This document shows, one piece after another, positions 11,775-22,461 of a stretch of DNA of 64,000 bases; position 1 is the first letter of the stretch; each line of letters starts with the position of its first letter. The translations under genes and the position numbers were made by a program. The notes under the pieces are model-generated. The model made no database searches. It was not told where the DNA came from and was given only the letters and a program-made list of their open reading frames with translations. The DNA is from Ypsolopha sequella (taxonomy: Eukaryota; Arthropoda; Insecta; Lepidoptera; Ypsolophidae), in assembly GCA_934047225.1 (NCBI GenBank), contig OW203989.1, forward strand, positions 11,631,977 through 11,695,976, in the 5' to 3' direction.

Positions 11775-11855
11775 TGTGCATCGCGCAGGATTTGAACCTG
11801 TGAGTAGGTGAACTACACGGCCACAGAGGCAGTCATCTCGGACGGACTAACCTAA
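11775..11855 (-). repeat. tRNA-like SINE head fragment
   Basis: On the minus strand it has a box A-like TGTAGTTCACC and a box B GGTTCAAATCCTG at plausible spacing. It is followed by a non-tRNA tail, so it is a SINE head or tRNA relic and not a tRNA gene. Confidence 0.5.
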
Positions 11856-12044
11856 AATAATCATTAGATAGTATGGGCATATTCGAAACTAAAAATTAAT
11901 GCTGTCCCAAAGCTGAAAATTAAGGCAACATACCACTTAACCCGCTACCTTTTTGAAAAGTTACGGGTCCAAAACGGTAAATATCAAGAAAACAAAAATG
12001 CCCCAAAGTTGAACATGATAGCAAGAAGTATTCGCTTATAGTAC

Positions 12045-12240
12045 ATTACGATACGAGAGCGATGAAACGTTTTCTGACGAGTGTGAGTTTGTGGCACGAG
12101 CCGAAGGCGAGTGCTGCAATCACACAAGTCGAGAAAAAGTTTCTCGCACGAGTTTCGTATAATTTTTTATAGCACAAGTGCGGAAAATGCCGACAAAGTG
12201 GTCATTTTACGCACGGTGTGCTATAAAATAATATAGGGTT
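12045..12240. repeat. Dispersed repeat, second copy at 18612
   Basis: Shares GCACGAGCCGAAGGCGAGTG, GAGAAAAAGTTTCTCGCACG and AGTGGTCATTTTACGCACGG with 18612-18785. It contains small internal palindromes such as GAGAAA...TTTCTC. Probably a MITE family. Confidence 0.6.
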
Positions 12241-12495
12241 GTATTTCCGACACAACATGCTGCTTTTTATGACAGCCCGGAACTTCTTTGTTTTGTAATT
12301 GTATGAGTTAAATCCTCAGAATAAGGAATACAAATAGAAGCCTGGCTAAAATAATACGCGGAGAAAGACACCTATCCTTGATTTTCTTACGACATTCTAG
12401 TGCGTTAGAGAGAGATGGATATGTATTAGTTTTTTCTTAATTAGGTAGGTTGTCACTAGTTCGTTGCTTCGCTAGTGATGTAACAATGTCGATTT

Positions 12496-12781
12496 TTGAC
12501 TAGGATAAATAAACCAAATCGAAATGAACCACGACCAATCTGCTTACCACACATTATATCGTATCAAAGTGTGAAAAAAAAGAGAATGCAGGAGGCACCG
12601 ACCTTTCTGGTGACATCCTCTTGCTTTGGAAGGAGGCCAAGAGGCTGTCTACCCCTGTGGGACACATGTTATATTGTGCAAATAAGGAATTAATAAAAGG
12701 ATATCTTTCGTTTAGCATAATATTTTTTATTAAGTACAAATTACTATATCGTAGGCAGGTAGGTACATAAGTTAAGTCCAA
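12496..12781 (-). other. Conserved segment of the P-type element (unknown)
   Basis: A minus-strand reading frame at 12554-12781 (DLTYVPTCLRYSNLYLIKN) is conserved in copy 3 at 36229-36465 but diverges near its end. It may be remnant coding sequence or simply a shared element sequence. No family recognised. Confidence 0.3.
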
Positions 12782-13113
12782 AATTGTGCTTGTTTCTAGT
12801 ACAAAAAATGCTGTAGCTTGTATCAGAGATACAACCGTAAACTATTTAAGTGGATACTTTTTAAGTCGCCTCTTAACTCAATCAAATAAATGTTCGTTGA
12901 TGTCGCGTCTTTGTTCAATCAAGGAGGAAGGAATTAATCGCAACAATAGAAATCATAATAATCATAGACTTATAGGATTTGTAATAATAATATTATGTCA
13001 ATGATGTGCGATGACAGCGCAATTACTACAGAGGTAATTTCATTTTTTTTATTATTTCTATCAAATAAACATCAACTTATCTTGAATAATAACTAACAAA
13101 TAATGAACGATTA

Positions 13114-13507
13114 ATAGTAGTTTATGCTACAAGGGCGCAAAGGAATAAATTACGAGGACGATTTAAAACACGAGCGTAGCGAGTGTTTTAAACGTAACCG
13201 AGTAATTTATTGCTTTTACGCCCGTGTATCATACTACATTTTTCAATGCATAGTGTGAGGAAATGAAAACAAATATAATCTTGTGAACTTTAAATTATAA
13301 TCGGCTCAAAAGGACTGTATCCAGAGCCGTTAAACAGTGGAAAAAAAAGTATAACATCTATGGTACACAGGAAAGTCTACAGGTTAGCCAACCATTGTAA
13401 ATAAATTAAAAAAATAATAATAATAAAGCCCTAGGGCAAAATAATCGACTTTTTGTTCGGTTTTGATGCATAAAAAGTGGGCCTTTACGAGCACATGCAT
13501 TGAAAAA
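13114..13507. repeat. Foldback repeat inserted in P-type copy 1
   Basis: Begins TAGTAGTTTATGCTACAAGG. The first 130 bp fold back: AATAAATTACGAGGACGATT pairs with the GTAATTTATT segment, and GTAGTTTATGCTAC pairs with the later GTATCATACTAC. Related copies lie at 44003-44386, 58986-59355 and 55128-55250. P-type copies 2 and 3 read straight through the equivalent site, so this is an insertion. Confidence 0.75.
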
Positions 13508-13877
13508 TACCTAATAACCTGTAATAAGAAATCAAATTATGCGCAGTTCAAGTCAATAAGCATTCCCAAAATTAATTTCACGATAGAACTACCTTGTCAA
13601 AGTACTTTTATTGTCAACCACTAAGTACGAAAATGTCTTGATCTGCGGAATTTCTTCGTGAAGTCGATCACGGAAGTAACGTACAAGTTCTGAACAGGCC
13701 TTTCAGAACGATTTGCGAACATAGAAGTATGCACTTTTCTACACCACAGACATCCATAGGTACTGGTTCTGTTGCCTAAAATTGAAAAATTATCGAGTTA
13801 ATATACTATAGTATAGTAAAGCACGTACCTACTTACAAGATTGATAATGCAATTATACATAATTATTTAAAGGTTAC

Positions 13878-14472
13878 CAATGTGTCTGTATCTGGTAAAT
13901 ATAACGTCGGTAAAGCATCTGCTTTTAACCGTCTCCATTTTAAATTTTCGTTTGATCCAAAAGAATCCGGCATAAAGTGTTTCGAACAAATATGACTGCT
14001 TTTTTAAATTGCCCAATTTGTTCTAATTATTCGTCTAAAGTCTAAGCCATTCACTTTTTGATTCTTCCCTTTTTGGAAATCTGTAACAAAAAAATATAGC
14101 GATATTTATTCGGCATTATTTTTCTTTTAACTCGCGCTGCAATTAATCTGCGGTAAGTATTATCCTTTATGCACGGCTGCCGCGGGAACCAATGTTCGAT
14201 AGTTTGCCACACGGACTTTAGTACATCACTATGCAAAAAAACATAACCTCTAATAGTCGGCAGAAAATCTATATAAAACAGGCAAATATCGGTGTAGAAT
14301 TGAACACGAGTATGATTTACAAGAACTACTATTATTGTTACTGAGTTTTAGGTATGATCCTGCAACTTATTAACATAAAAACTATCAGAACTTACCGATG
14401 AAATGATATTGCTTCATTGTTGTTTTCTTTTTTTCCTGTATGCGATTTACAGCCTTCAATCGCACAAGACAT
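13878..14472 (-). pseudogene. THAP-domain gene remnant of P-type copy 1
   Basis: Exon 1 (14396-14472) reads MSCAIEGCKSHTGRKE up to AISFH. After a GTAAGT...TTACAG intron, exon 2 from 14080 gives RFPKREE, then ICSKHF, NLKWRRLKADALPTLYLP. That is the C2CH zinc-finger and AVPTLF-like end of a THAP DNA-binding domain, about 85 residues. It is disrupted by a 7-bp insertion in SEWL-R and by a TAA after NWAI. THAP domains form the DNA-binding part of P-element transposases (known). No catalytic part is seen downstream, so even an unbroken version would be a DNA-binding fragment. Confidence 0.8.
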
Positions 14473-14488
14473 TTTATTACAATGTTAA

Positions 14489-16355
14489 CCCTTTCGGGAC
14501 GACGCCTAAAATACGAAGGTTATTTTACTTTAAAACTTGGTTTCTGGGTAAAATGATAGCGTAGAACACGAATCTGGCGTCCATTTTCCAATTTTCCGGC
14601 GCCATCTTGGAAAAATGGTGTGCTCACAATTGTATCATGTAAGGCCCAAACTTTCGTACGCACAATTGTGACACTCACAATTGTATTGAGCAAGGCCTAA
14701 CCTTACCTAGCGGGGCAAGAAACCTGGGTATATTGTCTTTTCTTTTTGTCCCATCTGGGTACTTCCATTCGTGGCAATGCCCCGAATGCTGTTGAGGCCA
14801 TCAACACACTCTTGTTGTCCTTCCACTTAACAACAATAATGGTGTCATCCCCATTGACGATGGCCTCGTCTTCTCCTCTTTTCATTCGGTGATCTTGCTT
14901 GAATTGGTACTTAGTCGTTTTCTTAGTATTAAATCTGTTAGACATCAAAGTCCCAGTCCCTTCCAAGTTCCGTTTGGCCAATTCAGACATCAACGGAATG
15001 GTGGTAAACTACCTGTCGAAATACAAGAAACTACCTTCCGGTATTGATGTAGCTAGGCGAAGTACAACAGCAGGTCCAACGCCAAACTGTCTCTCTGGGA
15101 TGTTGGTGGTGTCCTCTTGGTTAATTTAAAAATCAAGTACCAAGCCCTTATAGTTGGTTATAACGTAATTTTTTAATCCAGCTGGTCGTGGTTTATTCTT
15201 TACGACGACTTTCAGCCCCGGACAACGACCATCAAACGGAATCATTTGCTCATCTACGCTGTAGTTGCCAGCATCTCTTGGTAACTCCAAACATCTCTTC
15301 CGGACTGCGTCTATGAGAGGCTGGACTCGCCAAAGCTTATTCTTGGCCTGTTCTTCGGCTTGGTGCACTGAAAATACATTGACGATGTGTAAATTCGTTC
15401 GAAGCATAAAAAAACGATCCCTGGTAATAGCTTCAGCGATGGGATCATATCTATATCTTTCGTTCCAGTACATTTTCAAGCGAGGGAATTTTATACATCC
15501 AATAAGCCCATGTATCCCAAAGAATCTTTTAATATCGGAAATGGTAAGAGGGTTCTTCTTTTGCGTGCCAACTTAGGTCATATAATACTGGCCAGTTGCT
15601 ACGAGGAATTGCTCGAATATTTCCTCTGTGAAATATCTAAAGAAATACTCGTGAGGTGTAAGGACCTCGTTTGCGGGACGCAATCCTTCTTCAGGAGGCG
15701 ATTTACTGGCAAAAACCTTATTTTTCCAACGCATCTCAGATAATTGAATGTTATCATGGTCCTCAAAGTCGGACTCTGATGATGAATCAATGTTGTTACA
15801 AGTTTCTTCATGAATGTCAGGTTCGTCAGAGTCAGATGCATCATCGCCGGAATTGGCCAAGAGTGTAGCAATGTATTCTTCAGTAAGTTCTCGGCCCATT
15901 GTATAGAAAACCTGAAAAAAAACAAAATATTTATTGCCTAGAACTATGATGAAAATAAAGTAGAACAAGTAAGGTTCGGCCGAATCCACACAATTGTGAT
16001 GGTAATCTTACCTACTCAGAAAAAACAAAAGCTTTAACAGTTATGTCATACAAAATGTCTTAAAAACGTGTAACATTTACCTAATTTTATAGTGCAAATA
16101 ACTTACAAGAAAAAATCATTGAAAATTCACAAAAAACATTACTTACGTCAAAAATTCTGCAGCGTGGATTTTGTACACGACCGAACAGGGACGCGTCGCC
16201 CCGCTGACTGACTTATGCATGAGCGAGACCCAGGGGTGGATACTTCATCGCACGCACAATCGATCGAGCCTGGGCCCGTCCACAACCCACAAACAGTTGC
16301 CGAGAAAAATTGAACCTTGTTACCCGCACAATTGTATTAGCCCGTCCCGAAAGGG
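14489..16355 (-). mobile_element. piggyBac-type element, internally deleted, in TTAA
   Basis: The element is 1867 bp and flanked by TTAA (14485-14488 and 16356-16359). The 13-bp inverted termini are CCCTTTCGGGACG. It carries a decayed transposase gene on the minus strand. Five CACAATTGT motifs lie near its ends (14625, 14661, 14676, 15989, 16327). Copies 2 and 3 of the surrounding P-type element have the uninterrupted TTAA, which confirms the boundaries. It is shorter than the usual 2.3-2.5 kb because the transposase 3' part is missing. Confidence 0.93.
14703..15899 (-). pseudogene. piggyBac transposase, C-terminally truncated, three stops
   Basis: Decayed DDE transposase of the DDE_Tnp_1_7 type, which would excise and insert at TTAA. 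The start at 15899 (MGRELTEEYI) precedes an acidic N-terminus (DSDEPDIHEE), as in the family. A single frame of 399 codons is interrupted by TAA at codon 109 (15573-15575), TAA at 258 (15126-15128) and TAG at 297 (15009-15011). Visible family motifs are NPLTISDIKRFF, YWNERY, YSVDEQMIPF (first catalytic Asp), GPAVVLRL and YFDR-FTTIPL (second Asp). The frame ends with VVKWKDNKSVLMAST and a short tail. The third Asp and the Cys-rich C-terminus are missing; family members are usually near 550-600 residues. It cannot make active enzyme as it stands. Confidence 0.9.
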
Positions 16356-16778
16356 TTAAAAAACAATCAACACAAACAATAATAAATCACACTTTCACGA
16401 ATTTTGAGAGTAAGAGCACCAAAATATTTAATTTCTCTCGGTGAAGCTGTAAACTTTTGCAAAATGCATTAGACATTTCGGTGCCACCAAATTAAGATGT
16501 GATGCACGCAACGAACGATATTACAACAAAACGATACAATGATGAGACGTATTTAATTTGATGGTATTATAATTTTTAAAATACATCCAAATTACATCCA
16601 ACTGACATTTGCTTGGTTCAATCTAGTGACACACCAGGAAAAAATATAAAGTAAGTGCGATCCGTCGTTTCATTCACTCGTACACAGGAGTAATTTACGT
16701 TAGATGAGTACAATGGCTAATGCCCAGTTCTTATTTTAGCCAGGCTTCTATTTGTATTCCTTATTTTGAGGTTAAATC

Positions 16779-17338
16779 ACTTTATTGAAGCCATCATTGA
16801 CGTACCATGTCATTTGATGCCATGGATCATTTTTTTAGAAGCTAACAGTGTGTAGACATCTCAGATGAATGAAATGTAAACATGTTACAAAAAATAAGAT
16901 GCTATAAAATTATTACCATGCTAAGTCCATTCTAAGGCTGAGTCATATTAACTGTCGCTTGTTTTTGTAATACTTGATCAGCAAAACAGTATTTTTAGAC
17001 GCTTATCTAATAACTCATAATCATAAGACAACTTAATTAATAAATCTATTCTAAAGTTCCTAAACCGCCAAGTTTTACGAGATTTTGGAATCAACGTGGA
17101 TGATTTGGGGGCGGGAGTGGTCATGACCCCAAATTGAAATGACCTCGTAATAAGCGAATACGCTGCCATCACTGAAATATCATTGATTGAGTAAAGAGGT
17201 GAAAAAATATGAATATAATATGTATGTATATGTATATATACTATATATATGATTATTACTCCAACTAATGCCGGGCCCTGTGGGGCCCGAAATATATCTT
17301 GGACTCTATTGTGGTATCATACTCGTATAATAATTATG

Positions 17339-17374
<36 letters not shown>

Positions 17375-17613
17375 CTATTATAATTATATATCAAAAATAA
17401 AAGAAACAAGCTGATTAAAGCAATATAATTGTTAAATTAATATTTAAGATACCATAGTATATAATATATATAGTTTCGATTTAGTTTCCTGTTTTATTCA
17501 CATGCTCCTCCATAGACTTAGAATATTACGTCTATGTACTCCTCTATAATATAGACGGGCATATTCTCAATATATCCTATTACAGACAGACTTATGAGCT
17601 ACAATATAAAGAC
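16779..17613. other. non-stop intron 4, middle part
   Basis: Holds an (AT)n microsatellite at about 17346-17371 and a short repeat at 17245-17320 (CCAACTAATGCCGGGCCC). The reverse complement of that repeat recurs at 55045-55110. No gene. Confidence 0.45.
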
Positions 17614-18310
17614 AAGACAAGACAAGACAAATACTCTTTATTGTACACCAAAGTTAATAAAATAAGGTAAAAGAACAAACTTATGAGAGAAGGTAACAAA
17701 TGGCGGCCTTATCACTTATAGCGATTTCTTCCAGACAACCTTTGGGTGGAAATTAATCGTTGGAAAAAATAACACGAAGGTGGTGCACAAAATAAATAAT
17801 AATAATCAAATGGATACCAAAATACCTAAAATAAATACACAAGTATAACATTGTACATACAAATACATATAATACGATAAATATATACACTAATATATAA
17901 CAAAAATAAATACTATAATACGTAAACCAAAAGTAAATAAATATTAGTGGCAGAAGTAGGGATTTAACTAACATTTACAAAGAAAGAAAATGATTTTTAA
18001 GTAATCTTTTGAAAACAGGCAACGAGGGAGCACGTTTAATAGCGATAGGCAAGTTATTCCACAATGTGACAGCTTTAACAGCAAAAGAATTTCCATAAAA
18101 AATTGTAGTGTGAGATGGAATTGCCAAACGCAAATTTTCGGAGGACCGTAGAGTACGGTCATGGGTAGAGTGCAGGAATTTAAAGCAATCTTTAAGATAT
18201 GATGGAGTTGAAGGATTGAACAGTACAGAATAAAGAAGAGAGAGAATGTGGGAATAAAGGTTTCACATTTTCTTATTTGAGCATGGAACCCTAAAGCTAA
18301 CACTAGGCGA
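17614..18310 (-). repeat. LINE 3' end fragment (minus strand)
   Basis: On the minus strand the sequence at 17990-18170 can be read as IPSHTTIFYGNSFAVKAVTL, WNNLPIAIKRAPSLPVFKR and LLKNHF. This is the typical C-terminal end of insect LINE reverse-transcriptase proteins. It is followed by a 3' tail with ATTGTACACC and a GACAA tandem. Frames shift within it, so it is a dead 5'-truncated copy, in the same orientation as non-stop. Confidence 0.7.
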
Positions 18311-18611
18311 GCGAAAGCTAGTGAGCATTGGCGGATACTGGGCTTTTACGATTCGATTCTGGTGCAGTTTTACAAAGCACAAGGTATAGCCAGGTTTGCC
18401 AAGGCGCCTAAATACTGAATTTTTCTTACTTTATAATAAAACTTGTCAAAATGCCCCAAAAATCAAATCCTGGATGCATCCACACTTGCTAGTGAGTACC
18501 AATAAGATTAGCTGTGTGAAGAGGCGTCATCGCACCCAAACCCCCATACAAACGCTGTCACCACATTGTGGGTTGTCTATGGAATGTTATTATTATTAGT
18601 ATATTATATAA
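18311..18611. other. non-stop intron 4, nothing recognised
   Basis: About 300 bp without recognisable gene or repeat. Confidence 0.35.
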
Positions 18612-18785
18612 TATAGTGTGAGTTTGCGGCACGAGCCGAAGGCGAGTGCTGCAATCACACGAGTCGAGAAAAAGTTTCTCGCACGAGTTTCGTATAATTT
18701 TTTATAGCACAAGTGCGGAGTTACGCGCGCGCAGCGTGCGTAAAGTGGTCATTTTACGCACGGTGTGCTATAAAATAATTTAGGC
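18612..18785. repeat. Second copy of the 12045-12240 repeat
   Basis: Near-identical to 12060-12238 through GCACGAGCCGAAGGCGAGTG and GTGGTCATTTTACGCACGGT. A short GC-rich stretch (GTTACGCGCGCGCAGCGTGC) here replaces other bases. Confidence 0.6.
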
Positions 18786-19241
18786 TGAGTCCATTAACAT
18801 TATCTAGACCTATGTTTAAGTCGAACTAAAAACTGTGAAATTTCAGTAATATCCTAACAACAAACCCCTAAAATACGTAAACTTAATGGTTTTATACCAA
18901 AAGTCTGCTACAATGGGCTTTTATTGTTTTAGATAAAATCAAAAAATTAATACGGGTCAAACATCGAAAATAATATCTAGATTAATAATAACCAAAAATA
19001 ATGTTGAAAACGTACACAGTCTTGCAAAAAGTGGTTTCTCCTGAAACAAGTTTTCGATTTTGCGCGCAACGAAATCGGCACAATTGTATTGCCCTCGCAA
19101 GTTTCATGGAGATGCCACAACTGAGTTGGTCGCGTCATGACGACTATTGACGACCATCCTTAAGTCCAAATTTTTTATTTATTACACTTTTGTACATTTA
19201 CATAGATATTTTAAATACATTTTTACAAAGAGAACAGACAT

Positions 19242-19366
19242 TGGTGTCGATTTGATTTAACTTATTTGAGAGGACTAAACTTAGTTTAAGTGATCTGTCT
19301 TTTTCTTTCTGAAATGAAAAGACAAAGACAGGACGCTCAAAATAAGGTTAGTCGACACTATTGTGT
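19242..19366. mobile_element. Foldback MITE copy (family of 2447), truncated arm
   Basis: Contains TTAACTTATTTGAGAGGACT and TTCTGTCTTT-type centre. The right arm stops after AATAAGGTTAGTC and then CGACAC, so the outer part of the right arm is deleted. Confidence 0.6.
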
Positions 19367-19369
19367 ACA

Positions 19370-20430
19370 AAGGCGGCATTTATTGCTTATAGCAATATCT
19401 CCCAGGCAGCCTTTGAGTAGAAAAAAACTAACATAAAAGGGGTAATTGTAAGTGATAACAAATTATCTGAGGGCTATTTAAACGATACTTACATAATGTT
19501 AACTAATAATAGAATACATTTATATTTTAATTGCTTGACATATACATACTAAACAAGAAATACATGACCGTACTTAAAATTAAAATATACAAGGTGACTT
19601 TTTGATCATCGTCCAAATTCATACTGGTGGCTTGGTAAGTGATCAGTATCATGCATCAGTAACAATTTTGGTGAAATTCGTAAAATGAAATTTCGACTCC
19701 CCATAGTGATTCACTCGGGACTGGAACTGAATTTATATGGGAAGCCGAAATTTCATTATACGAATTTTACAAAAATTGTTACTGATCCAAGATACTGATC
19801 ACTTATCAAGCCTCCAGTATGAATTTTGACGATGATCGAAAAGTCACCTTGTATATGAAATAAACACAAATATATAAATACATATACGTACTTAAATAAA
19901 TATAAGATCAGGATATTTAGATGAAGTTTTATTTGGACAGGTATTCGGAATGATAGTGCAGAAAGCGGTAAATGATGCCAGAGTAGTGCATGAAAAGTAA
20001 ATGGGCCATTGCAAAAACCTGTATTGGCTTCTGGAAGTGCTAATGTTTTGCTATTGCACAGCTGCATCTCTATGCTGTGACCGGACAAGAAACTAAATCT
20101 TTCTTGCAAAAACATGGGAGCTGAGGGATTGTTAAAGATACCATGAAGAAGAGATAGAATGTGAGCATTTCTGCAAAGACAAATGGGGAGCTAGTTTAAT
20201 TGCAAACGGAATTCAGATACGTGGTTATATTTTGGGAAGAGAGAATATAAAACTAATACAAAGATTCTGAAGACGTTCCAGTTTATTGTGAAGTTCCTCA
20301 GTGAGTTCCAAGTGACAAGAGTCGGCATAATCTATAATAGGGAGGAGTAATGATTGCGGTAACATAATTTTGGTTTTGATTGGCAAAAAGAAATGCAGAC
20401 ACTTCATTACATACATACATCTTCTTACTC
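19370..20430 (-). repeat. LINE 3' fragment with a foldback insertion
   Basis: The minus strand reads MLPQSLLLPIIDYADSC, EELHNKLERLQNLCISFIF and FLSGHSIEMQLCNSKTLALP. These are thumb and C-terminal motifs of a LINE reverse transcriptase. The tail with AAAGGCGGCATTTATTGC matches the tail of the fragment at 17614-18310 (GGCGGCCTTATCACTTATAG), so both belong to one family. The foldback element at 19589-19857 interrupts it. Confidence 0.75.
19589..19857. mobile_element. Long foldback element, arms about 120 bp
   Basis: ATACAAGGTGACTTTTTGAT at the left pairs with ATCGAAAAGTCACCTTGTAT at the right. Pairing persists through TCCAAATTCATACTGG and AACAATTTTGGTGAAATTCG. A diverged copy, opened by insertions, lies at 54759-55288. 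Confidence 0.75.
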
Positions 20431-20645
20431 AGAGATTCTATGTAACGAGCACAAGAAAGAAAGAAATTTTATTATTAACAAGCCTCCAAATAAACCATCC
20501 TCAAAAAATCAGAGTCTAGGTAACAGTAAAAATTTAGTCAAAATCCTTTAGGTTGTCCTAAAACATACAGACATACATTAAAGTTAGTATCTTGTGGCAA
20601 ATCAATTACTGACCAGAAGCAAATCCATTAATAATACGATAATAC

Positions 20646-20756
20646 CTGAAATAGCTTTGAAACTTCGCACACCAAACATTTCTGAGCACTCTGTGTTTTA
20701 CACTTGTGCTTCTCTGCCAAGAAGTAGTCTCGCAACAGTGGAGTGTGGATTAAAGC
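20646..20756 (-). CDS. not: non-stop coding exon 4
   Basis: The acceptor TATTTTCAG precedes GCTTTAATCC. The frame reads ALIHTPLLRDYFLAEKHK and CLVCEVSKLFQ, with donor CAG|GTATT. It is 37 codons in phase 0 at both ends and directly follows the Cys-box exon. Confidence 0.95.
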
Positions 20757-21084
20757 CTGAAAATACAGTTTAAAAATGTTAGAAAGATTAGTTTTCAAAG
20801 GGTATCAAATTGTATGCAATTACTGAAACTTTGGAGCGTAATATTGTTTCATATGCTTAACTAACATAAGCTGATTAAGGCGGTCTTGTTTTTTAAAATA
20901 ATTTATAACATCACAATTTTGTACCCTTATCAATGAAAATAATGACTATACTATTGTATTTATGTTATTTTTGCAAGATTTAAAGGTCTTCCATTGCTGT
21001 AGGCAGTTCTTACAGAACTGCGTAGAATCATAAGTTATAGAGGTACAAATACTATATGTATATAAAATGGAGACAAGTTCTCAC
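20757..21084. other. non-stop intron 3
   Basis: Intron of 328 bp with nothing else recognised. Confidence 0.7.
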
Positions 21085-21250
21085 CTGAACTATACAATTC
21101 ATGAAGCAGGTAGAGCCAAGGTTCTGTAGACCCCTGAGGCCGACAGTGGTGTTGGTGCTGATGAGACGACGCTTGCGCAAACGTCGCAGTGCTGAGGCCT
21201 CATTGGGATTAGGAACCCAGGGCATAAATGGTGCACTCATGCCAAGGGAT
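21085..21250 (-). CDS. not: non-stop coding exon 3 (catalytic Cys box)
   Basis: The acceptor CCATCAG precedes ATCCCTTGGC, which completes a Lys codon begun in exon 2. It carries GLRGLQNLGSTCFMNCIVQ, the USP Cys box with catalytic C168. Donor CAG|GTGAGA. Confidence 0.96.
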
Positions 21251-21723
21251 CTGATGGGAAAACGAAATTTTAGCTGCAAACTAGCTGGTTTCCATTCAAT
21301 GATGTTCCAATTATTTGTAGGCATAATATTATGTAAGTAAGTTAGGAGTTAGTTTTTTTTTTATCGACTGCACGTCGTTAGCCACAGATATAATTATCAA
21401 GTAATAATCGTTATAATATAATTAAGATAAAAGGCCCTAGAAATTTCTGAACAGTGAAACCAGCTGGGCATAATAAAGTTTTATTTTATATGTGGATAAG
21501 TACAAGCGTTTTTAAACTTAATAAGTTAGGAATAGGTCTAGTATTTCATATTAAAATGTTTGTATCTTAGAAGTAAATCAGATCAGCCATAGTAAAGGAT
21601 CTTGTTGCCGACTTTTTAGTTACACAACATAATTTTATTTTAGATAACATCATGCCATGTGTGCTAACACTCTTCTAAGCAGGCATAGTTTTTCAAAAAT
21701 ATTTTGTTGGTTGTTCCACTTAC
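21251..21723. other. non-stop intron 2
   Basis: AT-rich intron of 473 bp with nothing recognised. Confidence 0.7.
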
Positions 21724-21959
21724 TTAGCCTCTTGCAACTTGTTCTGCTTAGCAATTTCAGCTAACTCCTGATCATAAATGTAGTCTTGGCATTGAGCACA
21801 GAAGACATTTCCATGGCTCAAGTCTACATAGAGGAAATGTTTCTTTATCTTGGAATGTTCTTGAATGTGGCCATCATAGCAGCCAAAGAAGATGCAGTGT
21901 AGGCAGGTGTGTAACCGTGGGCCTGGCAGCTTGCATGTAAAGCAGAGACATGATGTGGC
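21724..21959 (-). CDS. not: non-stop coding exon 2 (zinc-finger UBP)
   Basis: The acceptor ATTCCAG precedes GCCACATCATG. The frame reads CLCFTCKLPGPRLHTCLHC, CYDGHIQEHSKIKKHF and VFCAQCQDYIYDQEL. The regularly spaced Cys and His residues form the UBP-type zinc finger that docks the enzyme in the SAGA DUB module (known for the family). Donor GTAAGT after AGGCTAA. Confidence 0.95.
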
Positions 21960-22461
21960 CTGGAATATTAAGTTTATTTTGTTTGGAATGTGGTTCAGTG
22001 ACATACTTATTTGATAAAGTGATAAAGATTCAAATAAAATGAGGACAGTCTGTCAATGTTGCTGTCTCAAAATCTGTTCAAGACAGGTACAGGCTAGCAC
22101 TCTATTGATTTATTGTAGGTGATCTATAAATAGAACTTCAGTCTTCCAAAGAAAAAACTTTAATTGATGTTGTGATGTTGACAAATGTTTGTAAAGTTAT
22201 TAATTCAGGCCTAAATCAAAATGATTAGTGAGTAACAAACAATGTCGTAAATATGCATAATAATTATTCACGATGTTGAGGGCGTGCAATAAATGAACAG
22301 CTGTTTGAGGTCAAAGCTCAACAATCAGCTGATTAAACTCCATCATCACAACAAAGAAATGATGTGACGCATCAATGGGTCGCGTGGTCTTTATCATTCT
22401 AGCCAACACGGATTGCAACGGGATAAAGTAACTATATCAAAATACTTGAAGGTCGTCTTAC
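21960..22461. other. non-stop intron 1
   Basis: Intron of about 500 bp with no other feature recognised. Confidence 0.7.

Larger units (their letters stand above)
11485..12314. other. non-stop intron 4, proximal part with SINE-like fragments
   Basis: Holds a SINE-tail fragment at about 11680-11740 (AACGTGATAGGTGGTGAGCC, also seen at 23735), the tRNA-like fragment at 11775-11855 and the repeat at 12045-12240. No gene. Confidence 0.5.
12315..16770 (-). mobile_element. P-superfamily (THAP) element, copy 1, with nested insertions
   Basis: Ends are inverted: CTCAGAATAAGGAATACAAA at 12315 and, reversed, CTCAAAATAAGG at 16770. The inverted repeats extend about 40 bp with one mismatch. Flanks are GTTAAATC at 12307-12314 and 16771-16778, a perfect 8-bp duplication. 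The element runs on the minus strand and encodes a broken THAP domain (13878-14472). Two insertions sit inside: piggyBac at 14489-16355 and a foldback repeat at about 13114-13507. Without these it is about 2.2 kb, too short for a full P-type transposase, and I see no catalytic domain. THAP plus 8-bp duplication points to the P superfamily (inference). Confidence 0.85.
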
